Source: Myxococcales bacterium (GTDB lineage Bacteria > Myxococcota_A > Polyangia > Nannocystales > Nannocystaceae). From it: DNA of 64,000 nucleotides. The position numbers were made by a program, and so were the translations under genes. Positions 47,503 through 59,718 of the stretch are shown here, one piece after another (positions within the stretch are counted from its first letter, which is position 1; the number at the start of each line of letters is the position of its first letter). Below the pieces are notes generated by a model. It worked only from the letters and a program-made list of their open reading frames with translations. It did no database searches and was not told the DNA's origin. Where the stretch lies: positions 682,001 to 746,000 of the forward strand of contig JACKDV010000001.1 of assembly GCA_020633315.1 (NCBI GenBank), read 5' to 3'.

Positions 47503-48252
47503 CTACTCGTAGACCGGGGGCTCTCCGGGCAGCACGCACAGGCCGAGGCCGGCGTCGCAGACGGTCTTGAAGCTGGGGTTGATGCCGTTGGCGTCGTCCT
47601 CGCATTCCTCGTCGGACTCGCAGTAGACGGCCGGGAACACCCCGATGGCGTGGTAGTCGGCGCTACAGCCATCCTGGGTGAAGCGAAGGTCGGCCGACAT
47701 CTGGGTGCCCTGGGCATCGGCGGTGACCAGGATGCGGACGTTGCTCCACGCGTAGCTGACGGTGGTCGCGGGCTGGGCCGGGATCGACTCGTCCTCGTCG
47801 GGGGTCTCGGGGTCGTCGGGGACCTCGGGCACCTCCGGGATGCTCACCTCCGCCACCGGGAAGGTGGACGCGGTGCAGAAGTCGTCCTCGGTCGGGTCGG
47901 CCGCGTCGAAGTCACCCAGCGCCTGGGCGCCGGGGTCCGTCGACAGATCCGCGACCCCCTGATCGAGGGCGTGGAAGATGAGGTTGTTGACGTACTCGGG
48001 GCGGATGGCCACCGAGCCGTCCTCGAGGTTGGGCGCCTTGCCGTCCTTGGCGCTGTAGTAGGGGGCCAGGCCGAGCACGTCGCCCAGCAGGCCGCCGCAG
48101 GGCGAGGCGGGGTCGCCCTGGGTCAGCTCGTACTTGGCGGCGAAGTAGCCGTGCCCCGCGGTGCAGGGGACGCCCGGCTGCGAGCAGCCGGTGGTCGACA
48201 GGAGGGCCAGCAGCATCGGCGAGGCCACGAACGGGAGGATGCGAGCGGTCAT
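47503..48252 (-). CDS. Lipoprotein of the Oar-receptor operon
   Basis: 249 residues. Signal peptide MTARILPFVASPMLLALLST ends in a lipobox at TTGC (Cys23). The mature part has several cysteines and an acidic Pro/Asp/Glu linker (about 135-160). Its C-terminus has a Cys-rich stretch (CESDEECEDD, CDAGLGLCVLPGEPP) resembling a small EGF-like or DUF-type cysteine motif of myxobacterial lipoproteins. It sits 27 bases after the Oar-like receptor gene, so it may be the surface partner of the receptor. No family is recognised with confidence. Confidence 0.75.
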   Translation of the reverse strand: MTARILPFVASPMLLALLSTTGCSQPGVPCTAGHGYFAAKYELTQGDPASPCGGLLGDVLGLAPYYSAKDGKAPNLEDGSVAIRPEYVNNLIFHALDQGVADLSTDPGAQALGDFDAADPTEDDFCTASTFPVAEVSIPEVPEVPDDPETPDEDESIPAQPATTVSYAWSNVRILVTADAQGTQMSADLRFTQDGCSADYHAIGVFPAVYCESDEECEDDANGINPSFKTVCDAGLGLCVLPGEPPVYE

Positions 48253-48279
48253 GATGAGGCTCCTTATTCGTTGCGTGGG

Positions 48280-51200
48280 CTAGAACTCGAAGCGAAGGCC
48301 GAAGCGGAAGGTCCGCGGTCGCTGGTAGGCGATGGCCCGGCCGAAGTTGGGGTTCTTGACGACCGGCTCCCCCGCGGAGTCGGTCAGGTTGTTGAGGTCC
48401 GACATGGAGCCGCCGGGGATCGGGTTGACGTCGGCCGTGGTGTAGGTCTCGTCGACCGCGATGGCGGACTGGAAGTTGAGCGCGTTGAAGACGTCGACGG
48501 TGGCCGTCAGCGCCAGGTCGCGCCCGAACTCGTGTCGGAAGCCCAGGTTGGTGTCGATGCGGAACATCCACGGCAGCCGCTCGCCCGAGCCGCGCGGCAG
48601 GATGAACGACTCGTTGGGCCCGTACAGGTAGTGCGAGGCCATCACGTTGGTGGGGCCGCCGGAGCGCGCCCGGATGCCGGTGCCGCCCAGCAGGAAGTTG
48701 CCCCCGGGCAGCGGGATCTCGCCGGCGCCGAACAGCTTGATGTCGTGCCGGTGGTCGCCCGGCAGCGGGCCGTAGCGGTTGTCGAGCAGCGAGATCAGGT
48801 CGAAGTCGGAGTTGATGTTGGGATCGAGCTGCCCCGACTCGGGCCGGAACAGACCGGCGATGTTGCCCCGCAGCCACGACACCGTGTAGCTGGCCGACGC
48901 CAGCCAGTGGTCGCCGAAGCGCTTGTGCATGTAGAGGATGATGGCGTCGTAGTTGCGGCGTCCCTTGGGGAAGTCCTTGGCGATGCCGTAGCCCGGGTTG
49001 CCCACGAAGTAGGTGTAGGCCTCGTCCCGGCTCATGTCCTCGATGATGCGGTTGAACCAGCGGCGGGTGTAGCTCAGGCCGAGGCGACCGTTCTTGAACA
49101 GCTCGTACTCGCCGCCGAACACCAGCTCGTCGCTGGACTGCGGCTTGATGTCGGGGTCGACCGGGGTCTTGCCGGCACCGAAGGCGATCCAGGTCTGGTC
49201 GTTGTCGGTGGGCCCGCCCAGCGGCACCCGGCTGGAGTCGTCGAAGCAGACGCCGGTGGCCTGCGCGGGGTCGGAGGGATCGCAGGCCGCGGCGTCGTGC
49301 ACCGAGAGCAGGCCGGGGTCGCCCGAGCCGGCCCGGTCCGCGATGTCGAGCGGCACCGCCTGATAGAAGCGGGCGTAGTTGGCGAAGATCTTCGACTTGC
49401 CCTGGTAGGTGGGATCCCAGATGAGCCCCACGCGCGGGGAGATCTGGTTGGGCAGCGACAGCGAGAGGCTGCGATCGTTGGCGAACAGGAACTGGGCGTC
49501 GTAGCGCAGGCCCGCGTTGAGGGTGACGCGGTCCATGATGTTCCAGCTGTCCTGGAGGAACGCACCCACCGTGGTGGAGAAGGTGGTCCACTGCAGCCGG
49601 CTGAGGATGAGCTCCTGGTCCGGACCGGTCAGGAAGCCCTGCATGCGGTAGTCGGAGAAGCTGGTGCCGCGGGTCGACTCGCGGTAGAGCACCGAGCCGC
49701 TGTAGCCACGCAGGTTGGTGTACTGCATGTAGTCGGCGTCGAAGCCCGCCTTGATCAGGTGGTGGCCGGCGCCGCGGGCCCAGCGGGTGACCATGTGGCG
49801 GCCCTGGATGCGCTCGAGCTGACGGTCGTAGAGGAAGCCGGGACCGTTGATCGAGTAGGTCTGTACCGGGCAGGTCTCGGTGGTGATCATGGCCATCGGA
49901 TCGTCGGGATCCGGGATCGACACCGGGTTGCAGGCGCCGGCCGCCGCTCCGGCCGGCAGGTCCTCGAAGTCGACGACCGAGTGCGGCCCGGGGTTGTTGC
50001 GCCGGTAGATCACGCCGGGGATCGAGGCGAGGCCGGTGCTGTCACCGAGGCGCGAGCCGTCCGAGGGCATCCGAGACGTGCGCTGGTGGTGCCAGCCGAT
50101 CATCGTGTCGAAGGTCCACTTCTTGTCGTCGGTGGTCGCCGTCCACTTGAAGTTCAGGTCGGCCGCGTCGTCGCGGTAGGTGTGCGCCAGCGAGTCGTAC
50201 TGGCCGAGCAGCGACGTGGTCTCGGGCTGCCCGGTGCGGGCGTCGAGGCCGTAGGTGCCGTTGCCGCCCGAAAGCTGCGGCAGGTACATGCCGAGCAGGT
50301 CGAAGCTGTGGTTCTTGTTGGCGCGGAAGGTCAGCTTGCCCAGCACCTGGAACAGGTTGCCCTGCGCCTTGCGGTGCTGATCGGTGCCGGGGATCCGCTC
50401 GGTGATGGGCTCGCCGTCCGCGTCGGTGATGGGCTGGGCGGTCGAGGCATCGACCAGGGTGCGGCGCCACGAGGTGTCGAGGTTGTAGACGGTGCGCGCC
50501 ACCCCGAAGCCGCCGTAGAACCACAGGCGGTCCTTGATGATCGGGCCGCCCACGTCGAAGCCGGTGTCGCCGATCCAGTTGAGGGTGGGGTTGGGCACGA
50601 CCGCGTTGCCGGTGCGCTCCACGATGCGGCGGCGCCCCTCGAGCTGGCCCGGCGTGTAGAAGCCCCACACGCCGCCATGGAACTCGTTGGAGCCGCTCTT
50701 GGTGACCGCGCTGAGGATGCCGCCCGTCGAGCGCCCGAACTCCGGCATGTAGCCGCCGCTCTCGACGTTGACCTCCTCGAGGAACTCCACCGACAGCGGG
50801 CTGCCGTTGAGGCCGAAGGCCGGGTCGTTGACCGAGATGCCGTCGACCACGTAGTTGTTCTCGGGCGAGGTGGTGCCCGCCACCGAGGTGCCGTAGGTGT
50901 CGCTGCGGGCGCCCGGCGTGGCCTCGGCGACCGACTCGAAGCTCCGGTTCGCCGCGCCCTTGCCGCCAGGGACGGCGACGGGCACGCGCTTGGAGAAGTC
51001 CTTGTCCATGCTCATGCCGGTCGCGCTGCTGCCCACGTCGATGGTGGGAGCGGGCACGATCAGCGTGCGGGTGGTCTCGTTTTCGACCACGCGGAGGTTG
51101 AAGTCCACCCGGATGGTCGTGTTGGCCTGCAGGCGGACCCCGGGGCGCACCAGGAGCTCGTAGCCGTCGCGGGCCACCTCGAGCTGGTACTCGCCCGGCG

Positions 51201-51426
51201 GCAGGTTGGGCAGGCGGAACAGGCCGCTGGCGTCGGTGACGACCGCCTGCTCACCCTGCAGCTTTTCGCCGGTGACCGAAACCGAGGCCCCCTCGATGGG
51301 GTCCTTGGTCTGTGCATCTCGCACGATGCCCACGAGCACGCCGTCTCCCTGATCCGCTCGAGCGGTGGAGACGATTGCCGTTTGAGCGGTGGAGACGATG
51401 GCCCAAATCCAAGCCCTTGTGCGCAT
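48280..51426 (-). CDS. Oar-like TonB-dependent receptor with carboxypeptidase-regulatory-like N-domain
   Basis: 1,048 residues from ATG 51426. Signal peptide, then a CarboxypepD_reg-like domain (about 30-115: VGIVRDAQTKDPIEGASVSV, GEYQLEVARDGYEL). A plug-type domain follows with NNYVVDGISVNDPAFGLNGS and VESGGYMPEFGRSTGGILSA, then a long beta-barrel ending FRFGLRFEF, with the terminal Phe typical of outer-membrane proteins. This is the Oar family, which in Myxococcus xanthus is needed for development and for export of the PopC protease. It heads a likely three-gene operon and could be powered by the TonB/ExbBD proteins at 25200-30109. Confidence 0.9.
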   Translation of the reverse strand: MRTRAWIWAIVSTAQTAIVSTARADQGDGVLVGIVRDAQTKDPIEGASVSVTGEKLQGEQAVVTDASGLFRLPNLPPGEYQLEVARDGYELLVRPGVRLQANTTIRVDFNLRVVENETTRTLIVPAPTIDVGSSATGMSMDKDFSKRVPVAVPGGKGAANRSFESVAEATPGARSDTYGTSVAGTTSPENNYVVDGISVNDPAFGLNGSPLSVEFLEEVNVESGGYMPEFGRSTGGILSAVTKSGSNEFHGGVWGFYTPGQLEGRRRIVERTGNAVVPNPTLNWIGDTGFDVGGPIIKDRLWFYGGFGVARTVYNLDTSWRRTLVDASTAQPITDADGEPITERIPGTDQHRKAQGNLFQVLGKLTFRANKNHSFDLLGMYLPQLSGGNGTYGLDARTGQPETTSLLGQYDSLAHTYRDDAADLNFKWTATTDDKKWTFDTMIGWHHQRTSRMPSDGSRLGDSTGLASIPGVIYRRNNPGPHSVVDFEDLPAGAAAGACNPVSIPDPDDPMAMITTETCPVQTYSINGPGFLYDRQLERIQGRHMVTRWARGAGHHLIKAGFDADYMQYTNLRGYSGSVLYRESTRGTSFSDYRMQGFLTGPDQELILSRLQWTTFSTTVGAFLQDSWNIMDRVTLNAGLRYDAQFLFANDRSLSLSLPNQISPRVGLIWDPTYQGKSKIFANYARFYQAVPLDIADRAGSGDPGLLSVHDAAACDPSDPAQATGVCFDDSSRVPLGGPTDNDQTWIAFGAGKTPVDPDIKPQSSDELVFGGEYELFKNGRLGLSYTRRWFNRIIEDMSRDEAYTYFVGNPGYGIAKDFPKGRRNYDAIILYMHKRFGDHWLASASYTVSWLRGNIAGLFRPESGQLDPNINSDFDLISLLDNRYGPLPGDHRHDIKLFGAGEIPLPGGNFLLGGTGIRARSGGPTNVMASHYLYGPNESFILPRGSGERLPWMFRIDTNLGFRHEFGRDLALTATVDVFNALNFQSAIAVDETYTTADVNPIPGGSMSDLNNLTDSAGEPVVKNPNFGRAIAYQRPRTFRFGLRFEF
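51360..51399 (-). repeat. 24-bp tandem duplication in the Oar-like signal peptide
   Basis: GAGCGGTGGAGACGAT occurs at 51360-51375 and again at 51384-51399. In the protein it gives the duplicated AIVSTA segments (AIVSTAQTAIVSTARA) that form the end of the signal peptide. Confidence 0.8.
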
Positions 51427-51888
51427 AGACGTTCCTCGTGGTTCCGACCGTTCTCCGGGTCGGCGGGGGGCGTGAAGCAGACGGGTGCCAACACGACCCA
51501 TCCCCCATGCCAAGACGGCGTGAGGCTCGCGGGTCGAGCAGGCATGACCCACGTCGTCGACGTGGGGGGATGAACGAGTCGAAACCGGGTCCCGGATCCA
51601 GGCCTTGGTCCCTTCACCGTGGTGTGGACCGGTTTCGTTTCGAGAACTACCTGTGGGGGTATCTCTCAGTCAACGCGAAAACGTGTCTTCTGGAATGCGG
51701 AAGCTCAGACGACCAATCGGTGCACCGGAGCGTCGAAACCGCATCGTTTTCGCCCCCATGGCGGATCGACATCGTTCTGCAACGATTGTGCACCACTGGG
51801 GCCCCCCATCGATCGAACGGCTCGTCGATGCCTGGGAGGCTCGAAGGGGCGGAGATCTCGCCCCCCTGGTGCCGACCCGAGCCCGCGA
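51427..51888. promoter_or_regulatory. 462-base upstream region of the Oar-like gene
   Basis: No gene is seen. A perfect 9+1+9 dyad (CCCACGTCG-T-CGACGTGGG) lies at 51548-51566. The octamer CGAAACCG occurs at 51580 and 51734 on plus and inverted at 51629-51637, the first and the inverted copy forming a 9-bp inverted repeat. On minus, TTGACT near 51681 is a possible -35 box with no clear -10. This part is noticeably richer in A and T than the genes around it. Confidence 0.4.
51846..51864 (-). terminator. Terminator after the MYXO-CTERM protein gene
   Basis: GGGGCG/CGCCCC stem with loop GAGATCT, 25 bases beyond the stop on the minus strand, followed on that strand by TTCGAGCC. Confidence 0.5.
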
Positions 51889-53217
51889 TCACGCGGCGCT
51901 GCGACGCCGGCGGACCACCACCAGCAGCCACGGCAGCAGGGCCCAGGCCGGCGTGGACGAGCCGCCGCTCGCGGTGCAGCCACAGCCGCTGGGGTTGCCC
52001 GGGACGATCTCTCCCGCGGTGGCCCCACCGCTGCCGTCACCGTCGCCCGAGTCGGCCACGGTGCCGCCCTGGGTCCCGTCGGGGTCCGCGGCCTCGTCAC
52101 CGCCCGTGACCCCCAGGGGATCGCCACCGGCCACCAGGATCGACACCGGGGTGCTGAGCCCCTCGTTGCCATACTCGTCCACCGCGACGATCTCGAGCGT
52201 GTACACCCCCCCGGCGGCCCCGGTGATCTGCCACCCCCAGGGCTCGGTGGTGTCGATGTCGAGGACCTCGCCGTTGGAGTAGAGGGTGGCCCGATCCACC
52301 AGGCTGTCGTCCACGATCTGGGCGAGCACGGTGAAGTCGGCCCCCTCGTCGTACATCGTGCCGGTGATGGGAGCGGTGATCGTGATGATCGGCCCTTCCT
52401 CGTCGGGGATCGCGGGGCCGAACGCGGCCAGGATCCGCTGGTACGAGTTCTGGGACTCCACCCCGCAGTCGCAGGGCCGCGGGTTGAACTCGCCGCACTC
52501 GGCGTCCACGTCCTGGTAGGTCTTGGGGCCGCACCCGGACAGGTAGGTCATCGGGTCCTCGCACAGGTACTCGTGCTCCAGGCCCCACGCGTGCGCGGCC
52601 TCCTGGGCGATGACCTCTGCGATCAGCCGGGGGTCGTTGCCCAGCGACTCGGGGAAGGTGAAGGTGATCGGGTTGTTGATGATGCCGCAGGTGAAGGGGG
52701 CGACGCCGCCGGCCCCCGGCACGCCGACGTCGACCGCATCACCGCAGACCACCGCCTCGTCGTGGGCGACGGGGCCCGGATCCTCGTCGGTGACCTCGAT
52801 GTTGAACGGCGAGAAGATCTCGCGCGCATTGGCCATCACCTGGGCCCACGAGTCGTTGCCGAACGGGTACTCCGGCAGGGTCACGGGACCGGGGACGATG
52901 GTCGAGGTGTTGTTGATCGAGTCCTCGGCGCCGGGGCTCAGATCGAGACCCCCCGAGCAGCGCTGGATGAAGAGGATGTGGGGCGGGGCTCCGCCCGCCT
53001 GCGGGCCGACGGGGTCGACGAGCGTGGCGTCCTCGGTCCACACGTAGGTCCCGCGCGGGGGCTCGCCGGTCCGCTCGTCGGGACCGCTGGGTGCCTCGGC
53101 GCGAGCGGTGCCGGCCACGAGCGACAGACCCACCGCGAGGCCGGCCGCGATCGCTCCGCGATGGCGGGCAGACGGCACGAGACAACCAGGGCTTCGGTGA
53201 CCAGACGAGCGACTCAC
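51889..53217 (-). CDS. Secreted metzincin-like protein with MYXO-CTERM anchor
   Basis: 442 residues. N-terminal signal peptide (GAIAAGLAVGLSLVAGTARA). The middle domain (about 75-260) resembles a zinc metalloprotease: IAQEAAHAWGLEH fits the metzincin pattern HExxHxxGxxH except that the first His is Gln. A beta-sandwich, Ig-like domain follows (about 285-375), then a Gly/Asp-rich linker. The C-terminus is a MYXO-CTERM-type sorting signal: GCGC, a hydrophobic segment (WALLPWLLVVV) and RRRR. It is therefore a surface-anchored protein. Whether it is an active protease is open given the lost ligand. Confidence 0.82.
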   Translation of the reverse strand: MSRSSGHRSPGCLVPSARHRGAIAAGLAVGLSLVAGTARAEAPSGPDERTGEPPRGTYVWTEDATLVDPVGPQAGGAPPHILFIQRCSGGLDLSPGAEDSINNTSTIVPGPVTLPEYPFGNDSWAQVMANAREIFSPFNIEVTDEDPGPVAHDEAVVCGDAVDVGVPGAGGVAPFTCGIINNPITFTFPESLGNDPRLIAEVIAQEAAHAWGLEHEYLCEDPMTYLSGCGPKTYQDVDAECGEFNPRPCDCGVESQNSYQRILAAFGPAIPDEEGPIITITAPITGTMYDEGADFTVLAQIVDDSLVDRATLYSNGEVLDIDTTEPWGWQITGAAGGVYTLEIVAVDEYGNEGLSTPVSILVAGGDPLGVTGGDEAADPDGTQGGTVADSGDGDGSGGATAGEIVPGNPSGCGCTASGGSSTPAWALLPWLLVVVRRRRSAA

Positions 53218-53327
53218 ACCGAAGTAGTGTCACGAGCAGGGGGGCTCCGTCCACGACTTTGCTGCGCTCGGCGGGCTCCGGCCGCCATTGCTCCATCCGA
53301 GCAACCATGCCAGCGTGAGCGCCGCCG

Positions 53328-54200
53328 ATGTGGAGGCGCGCAGTGGGCACGGCCTTGGGCCTGGGGGTCGCCTCGCTCGATCGAGCGGAGGCCGGGCTGC
53401 AGGATCTGCGGCGGACCGCGGCGTTCCTGCGCGGGCGCGTGCTCTTCCGCCCGCGCCCCGACGACGTGTTCGTGGCCACCTATCCGCGCTCGGGCACCAC
53501 GTGGATGCAGTTCTTGCTGCACCTGCTGGTGCGGCCGCAGGTCGAGTTCCGCCACGTCAACGAGGTCTGCCCGTGGTTCGAGCGCTCGCTCGCCATCGGC
53601 AGCCTCGGCCCCGAGGAGCTCGAGCGCCTGCCCTCGCCGCGGATCCTCAAGACGCACCTGCCTCGCCGCTGGCTGCCCACAGGTGGGCAGTTCGTCTACA
53701 TCGAGCGAGACCCCGCCGACGTGCTCGCGTCGTACTACGAGCTCTACCGCTCGTACCTGGGGTTCGGCGGCACGCTCGACGATTTCCTCGAGCGCTTCGT
53801 GCAGGGCCGCGTGCAGTACGGCTCGTGGTGGGCCCACGTGGAGGGCTGGCGGCGCCACGTGGCCGACGCGGACGTGCTGTGGCTGCGCTACGAGGCGCTA
53901 CGGGCCGATCCCCGCGCGGAGCTGCGGCGCGTGGCCCGATTCGCGGGGCTGCCCTCCGATGACGCTCGCATCGCGGCCGCGGTGGAGGGGGCGAGCCTGT
54001 CGCGCATGAAGGAGCTCGAGGCCCGCTTCGACCACGCCACCTCGCTGTTGCTCGAGCGCGGCGTGGTGCCCCGCTCCTTCATCCGCCGGGGCCAGGTGGG
54101 CGAGGGGGCGCGCGAGCTCAGCGAGGCGCAGCGCCGGCGCCTCGACGCCGCCGCGGGCCGCTCGCGGCGAGAGCCCGGCCTGCCCGCGTTCCTGCACTGA
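53328..54200 (+). CDS. PAPS-dependent sulfotransferase
   Basis: 290 residues of the cytosolic sulfotransferase type. The 5'-phosphosulfate loop is TYPRSGTTWM (51-60), the catalytic-His region reads ILKTHLPRRWLP, and the 3'-phosphate site reads VYIERDPADVLASYY. A basic C-terminal segment IRRGQVGEGARELS matches the conserved RKGxxGDW-type end only loosely. It would transfer sulfate from PAPS to a hydroxyl or amine of a small molecule or lipid; the acceptor is unknown. It precedes the kinase gene by 29 bases and may be cotranscribed. Confidence 0.88.
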   Translation: MWRRAVGTALGLGVASLDRAEAGLQDLRRTAAFLRGRVLFRPRPDDVFVATYPRSGTTWMQFLLHLLVRPQVEFRHVNEVCPWFERSLAIGSLGPEELERLPSPRILKTHLPRRWLPTGGQFVYIERDPADVLASYYELYRSYLGFGGTLDDFLERFVQGRVQYGSWWAHVEGWRRHVADADVLWLRYEALRADPRAELRRVARFAGLPSDDARIAAAVEGASLSRMKELEARFDHATSLLLERGVVPRSFIRRGQVGEGARELSEAQRRRLDAAAGRSRREPGLPAFLH

Positions 54201-54229
54201 TCGGCCCGCTTGCGCGATAATGCCGGCCC

Positions 54230-57009
<2,780 letters not shown>

Positions 57010-57013
<4 letters not shown>

Positions 57014-58227
57014 TCCATCGCCTCCGACCCGCCGAGTCCTCGGACTTCGACTGGCTGCTCGCCCTGCACCGCGAGAGCCGGGCCCACGACGATCCCGGCC
57101 GCGTCCGCGCCGAGCTCACCCGGGCCTTCGCCACCCGCGACTACCAGGTGGTGGAGGTCGATGGGGAGCCCGTGGGCGTGCTCGTGGTCGACTGGGAGGC
57201 CGAGCCCGCGGTGCTGTGGACGGTGGAGGTCGCCCCGGCGTGGCAGGGGCGGGGGCTGGGCACGCGCTTGGTGCACGACCTGCTGCTGCAGGCGCGACAG
57301 CGGGAGCGGGCCGTGGTGGCCCCGCTCGAGCCCGGAGCGCCCGCGCTCGCCATGCTGCGGCGCCTGGGCTTCTGGCCGAGGGAAGGTGCTCCCGGTCCCG
57401 GCCTGTGCCTGCGCTGGGACGCGGGGCCCCGCACCGAGCTCACCCTGCGGGCCGCCGTGTCGCCCTGGGCCGACCCGGCGCGGCGGCGGGCCTGGGCCTG
57501 GCGGCTGTTCGAGCCCGCGCCCGACGAGCAGGTGGGCTTCGCCCGCTTCGTGGCCGGGCGTCATGGGCTGCCCGCCGAGGCCGCGGTGCTCGATCTGCAC
57601 GCGGGCACCGGTCGACGGCTGCGACCGCTGGCCGCCGCCGGCTTCCGGGTGACCGCCCGCGAGCCCGACCCCGAGCTGCGGGCCGCCGCGGCCCACGTGG
57701 CCGCGGTCTCGGCCCGTGGGATCGAGGTGCTCGAGGGCGGCTGGATCGACCTCGACGACGAGGCCGCCCACGACCTGGTGCTGGCCCTCGACGGGGCGCT
57801 GTGGACCGCCATCGAGCCCGATGCCCGCGTGGATGCGGCACGACGCCTGCGCCGGGCCGTGCGTCCCGGCGGGGTGCTGGTGCTCCAGGGCCCCAATGCC
57901 TTCACCCTGCTGCCCGCCGGCCTCGATCGACCGGCCCGCACCGAGCTCTACCACCGCGCCCAGGTCTCGTGGCTCCCGCAGCAGACCGTGGACCCGCACG
58001 CCGGCGTGCTCGAGCAGCGCGACGACTTCGTGGTGGAGGTGGACGGCGAGGAGGTGGCCGAGTGGAGCGAGCATCGTCGCCTCGCCCTGCTCGGACGCCC
58101 CCAGCTCGCCCACGCGCTGCGCCAGGCCGGGTGGGACGCGGTGGAGACCTTCCGCGACCTGCGGGCCACCGCCGTCGGCCGTGCGCTCGGCCGCGACCTG
58201 GTGATGGTCGCTCGCGCCGGAGCGTGA
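57010..58227 (+). CDS. GNAT acetyltransferase fused to a methyltransferase
   Basis: 405 residues from ATG 57010. The N-terminal GNAT domain (about 1-140) has the acetyl-CoA-binding VEVAPAWQGRGLGTRLVHDL and an ALAMLRRLGF end. A linker with WADPARRRAWAWRLFEPAP leads to a class I methyltransferase-like domain (about 175-405): motif I AVLDLHAGTGRRLRPL, acidic post-I AREPDPE, then LRRAVRPGGVLVLQGPN. Both halves look intact, implying a bifunctional or sequential modifier of one substrate. Four-base overlap with the kinase gene suggests a functional link. It converges on the L,D-transpeptidase gene with six bases between stops. Confidence 0.82.
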
Positions 58228-58233
58228 TCGGGA

Positions 58234-59718
58234 TCAGGGCGCGGCCGCTCGCACCGAGGCCCCCGCGTCGGGCTCCACCTCGACCGCCCCGCGGGTGAAC
58301 CACACCTTGGGCCCGCGCAGCCCCACCTTGGCGTGCCAGCCCTCGGGCAGCCCGGGCTCGCTCCAATAGAACAGCCAGCGCGCATCGAGGGGGGGGATGT
58401 TGGTGCAGCCGTGGCTGCGCACGTTGCCGAACTCGTCGTGCCAGTAGGCGCCGTGCAGCGCGAACGAGCCCCAGTAGTACATGGTCCAGGGCACCTGCTC
58501 GACGGCATAGGTGCCGGCGTCGGGGTCGGGGCCCGCCATGGTCACCGTGGTGTACTTCTTGTGGATGTAGAAGAGCCCCAGCGGCGGGGTGAAGCCCTCC
58601 TTGCCCGACGACACCAGGGTGGCGAGCACGGGGCGATCGCCCTCGTAGGCGACCAGCACCTGCTGATCGAGGTCGACGTGGATCCACTGGTCGTCCGGCC
58701 CGACCTCCTCGGGGCGAGCCACGGTCCGGGCCAGGCGCACCGAGTCGCCCGCCACCGCGAAGCCGTCGCGGGCCAGCACCCGCGGCGTGCCGTCGACCAC
58801 CTCCTCGCGTGCCACCGCGAAGCGGGCGAACCTCTCGGCCGTGCCCCGGATCGCGCCCGACTCGGGGTCGCGCAGCGTCGCCTCGTCCACGTGCACGAAG
58901 GCCAGCGGCAGGTCCTCGGCGCCGCGCAGCAGCTGGCCCTCCATGGTGGGCGCCGGCTTGGCCTCGAGATCCTCGTCGCGCACGTAGAAGCCCCGCACGG
59001 TGCGGTGCAGGGTGGTGCCGCCGACCTGGTGGGTCTGGTCCATCGCCACGAAGTGCGCGCCCTGGGCCTGCTCGCGCACCGCCGCGGTGCTGCCCGAGCG
59101 CAGCTCGTCGGCGGTGGGCAGCCGCCAGTAGAGCGGCGCGGGGGTCTTCACCTTGGCGTAGCGATAGGGCAGGGCGCGCTCCACCGCGGGGGGCTCCACC
59201 TGCAGCGCCTCGGACAGCGGCGCCGGATCGCTCGACACGCTGAAGCCGTCGCCGGTGCACACATAGCCGCCGCCGAGCAGCGCGTACCAGCTCTTGCTGC
59301 AGCCCTCGCCGGGGACCCAGCGGTCGATGGCCACCCGGGTGTTGCGACGCACGATGCCGGCGATCCGCCGCGCCGCCGAGGGGGCCGCGAACACCGGGGC
59401 GTCGAACTGGAACGCATGGCCCACGCGGTCGCGGGTGACGGAGGGCGTGGCTGCGTAGCTCCCCAGCGGCGTGGGCTCGCGGGAGGGCGGACGCTCCAGG
59501 TGCAGCGCGGTGGTGTCGGTCTTCGCCGCGGCCGGGCTGCGGGGGCCCGCCGACGCGGCATGGGTCGCGCCGTCGTCCGCGGCGACCTCGGCCTCGGTCG
59601 GGGCGGGGCTCGACGACGGCGTCGCGGCCTGGGCCTCGTGCTCCACCGTGGGCGCCCGATCGCAGCCGGGCCCCAGCGCGGCGAGCAGCAGCAGGGCGAC
59701 GGGCGTCAGGGGGCGCAT
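58234..59718 (-). CDS. L,D-transpeptidase (YkuD) lipoprotein
   Basis: 494 residues from ATG 59718. The signal peptide ends in GPGC (Cys19), a probable lipobox. A Thr/Ala/Pro-rich linker and SH3-like region (about 80-180) precede a central part of unknown fold. The C-terminal YkuD domain (about 350-470) has the catalytic HGAYWHDEFG followed by VRSHGCTNIPPLD, with the nucleophilic Cys in SHGC. These enzymes make 3-3 cross-links in peptidoglycan or attach proteins to it. The start overlaps the upstream gene's end by 13 bases, so the two are coupled. Confidence 0.9.
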   Translation of the reverse strand: MRPLTPVALLLLAALGPGCDRAPTVEHEAQAATPSSSPAPTEAEVAADDGATHAASAGPRSPAAAKTDTTALHLERPPSREPTPLGSYAATPSVTRDRVGHAFQFDAPVFAAPSAARRIAGIVRRNTRVAIDRWVPGEGCSKSWYALLGGGYVCTGDGFSVSSDPAPLSEALQVEPPAVERALPYRYAKVKTPAPLYWRLPTADELRSGSTAAVREQAQGAHFVAMDQTHQVGGTTLHRTVRGFYVRDEDLEAKPAPTMEGQLLRGAEDLPLAFVHVDEATLRDPESGAIRGTAERFARFAVAREEVVDGTPRVLARDGFAVAGDSVRLARTVARPEEVGPDDQWIHVDLDQQVLVAYEGDRPVLATLVSSGKEGFTPPLGLFYIHKKYTTVTMAGPDPDAGTYAVEQVPWTMYYWGSFALHGAYWHDEFGNVRSHGCTNIPPLDARWLFYWSEPGLPEGWHAKVGLRGPKVWFTRGAVEVEPDAGASVRAAAP

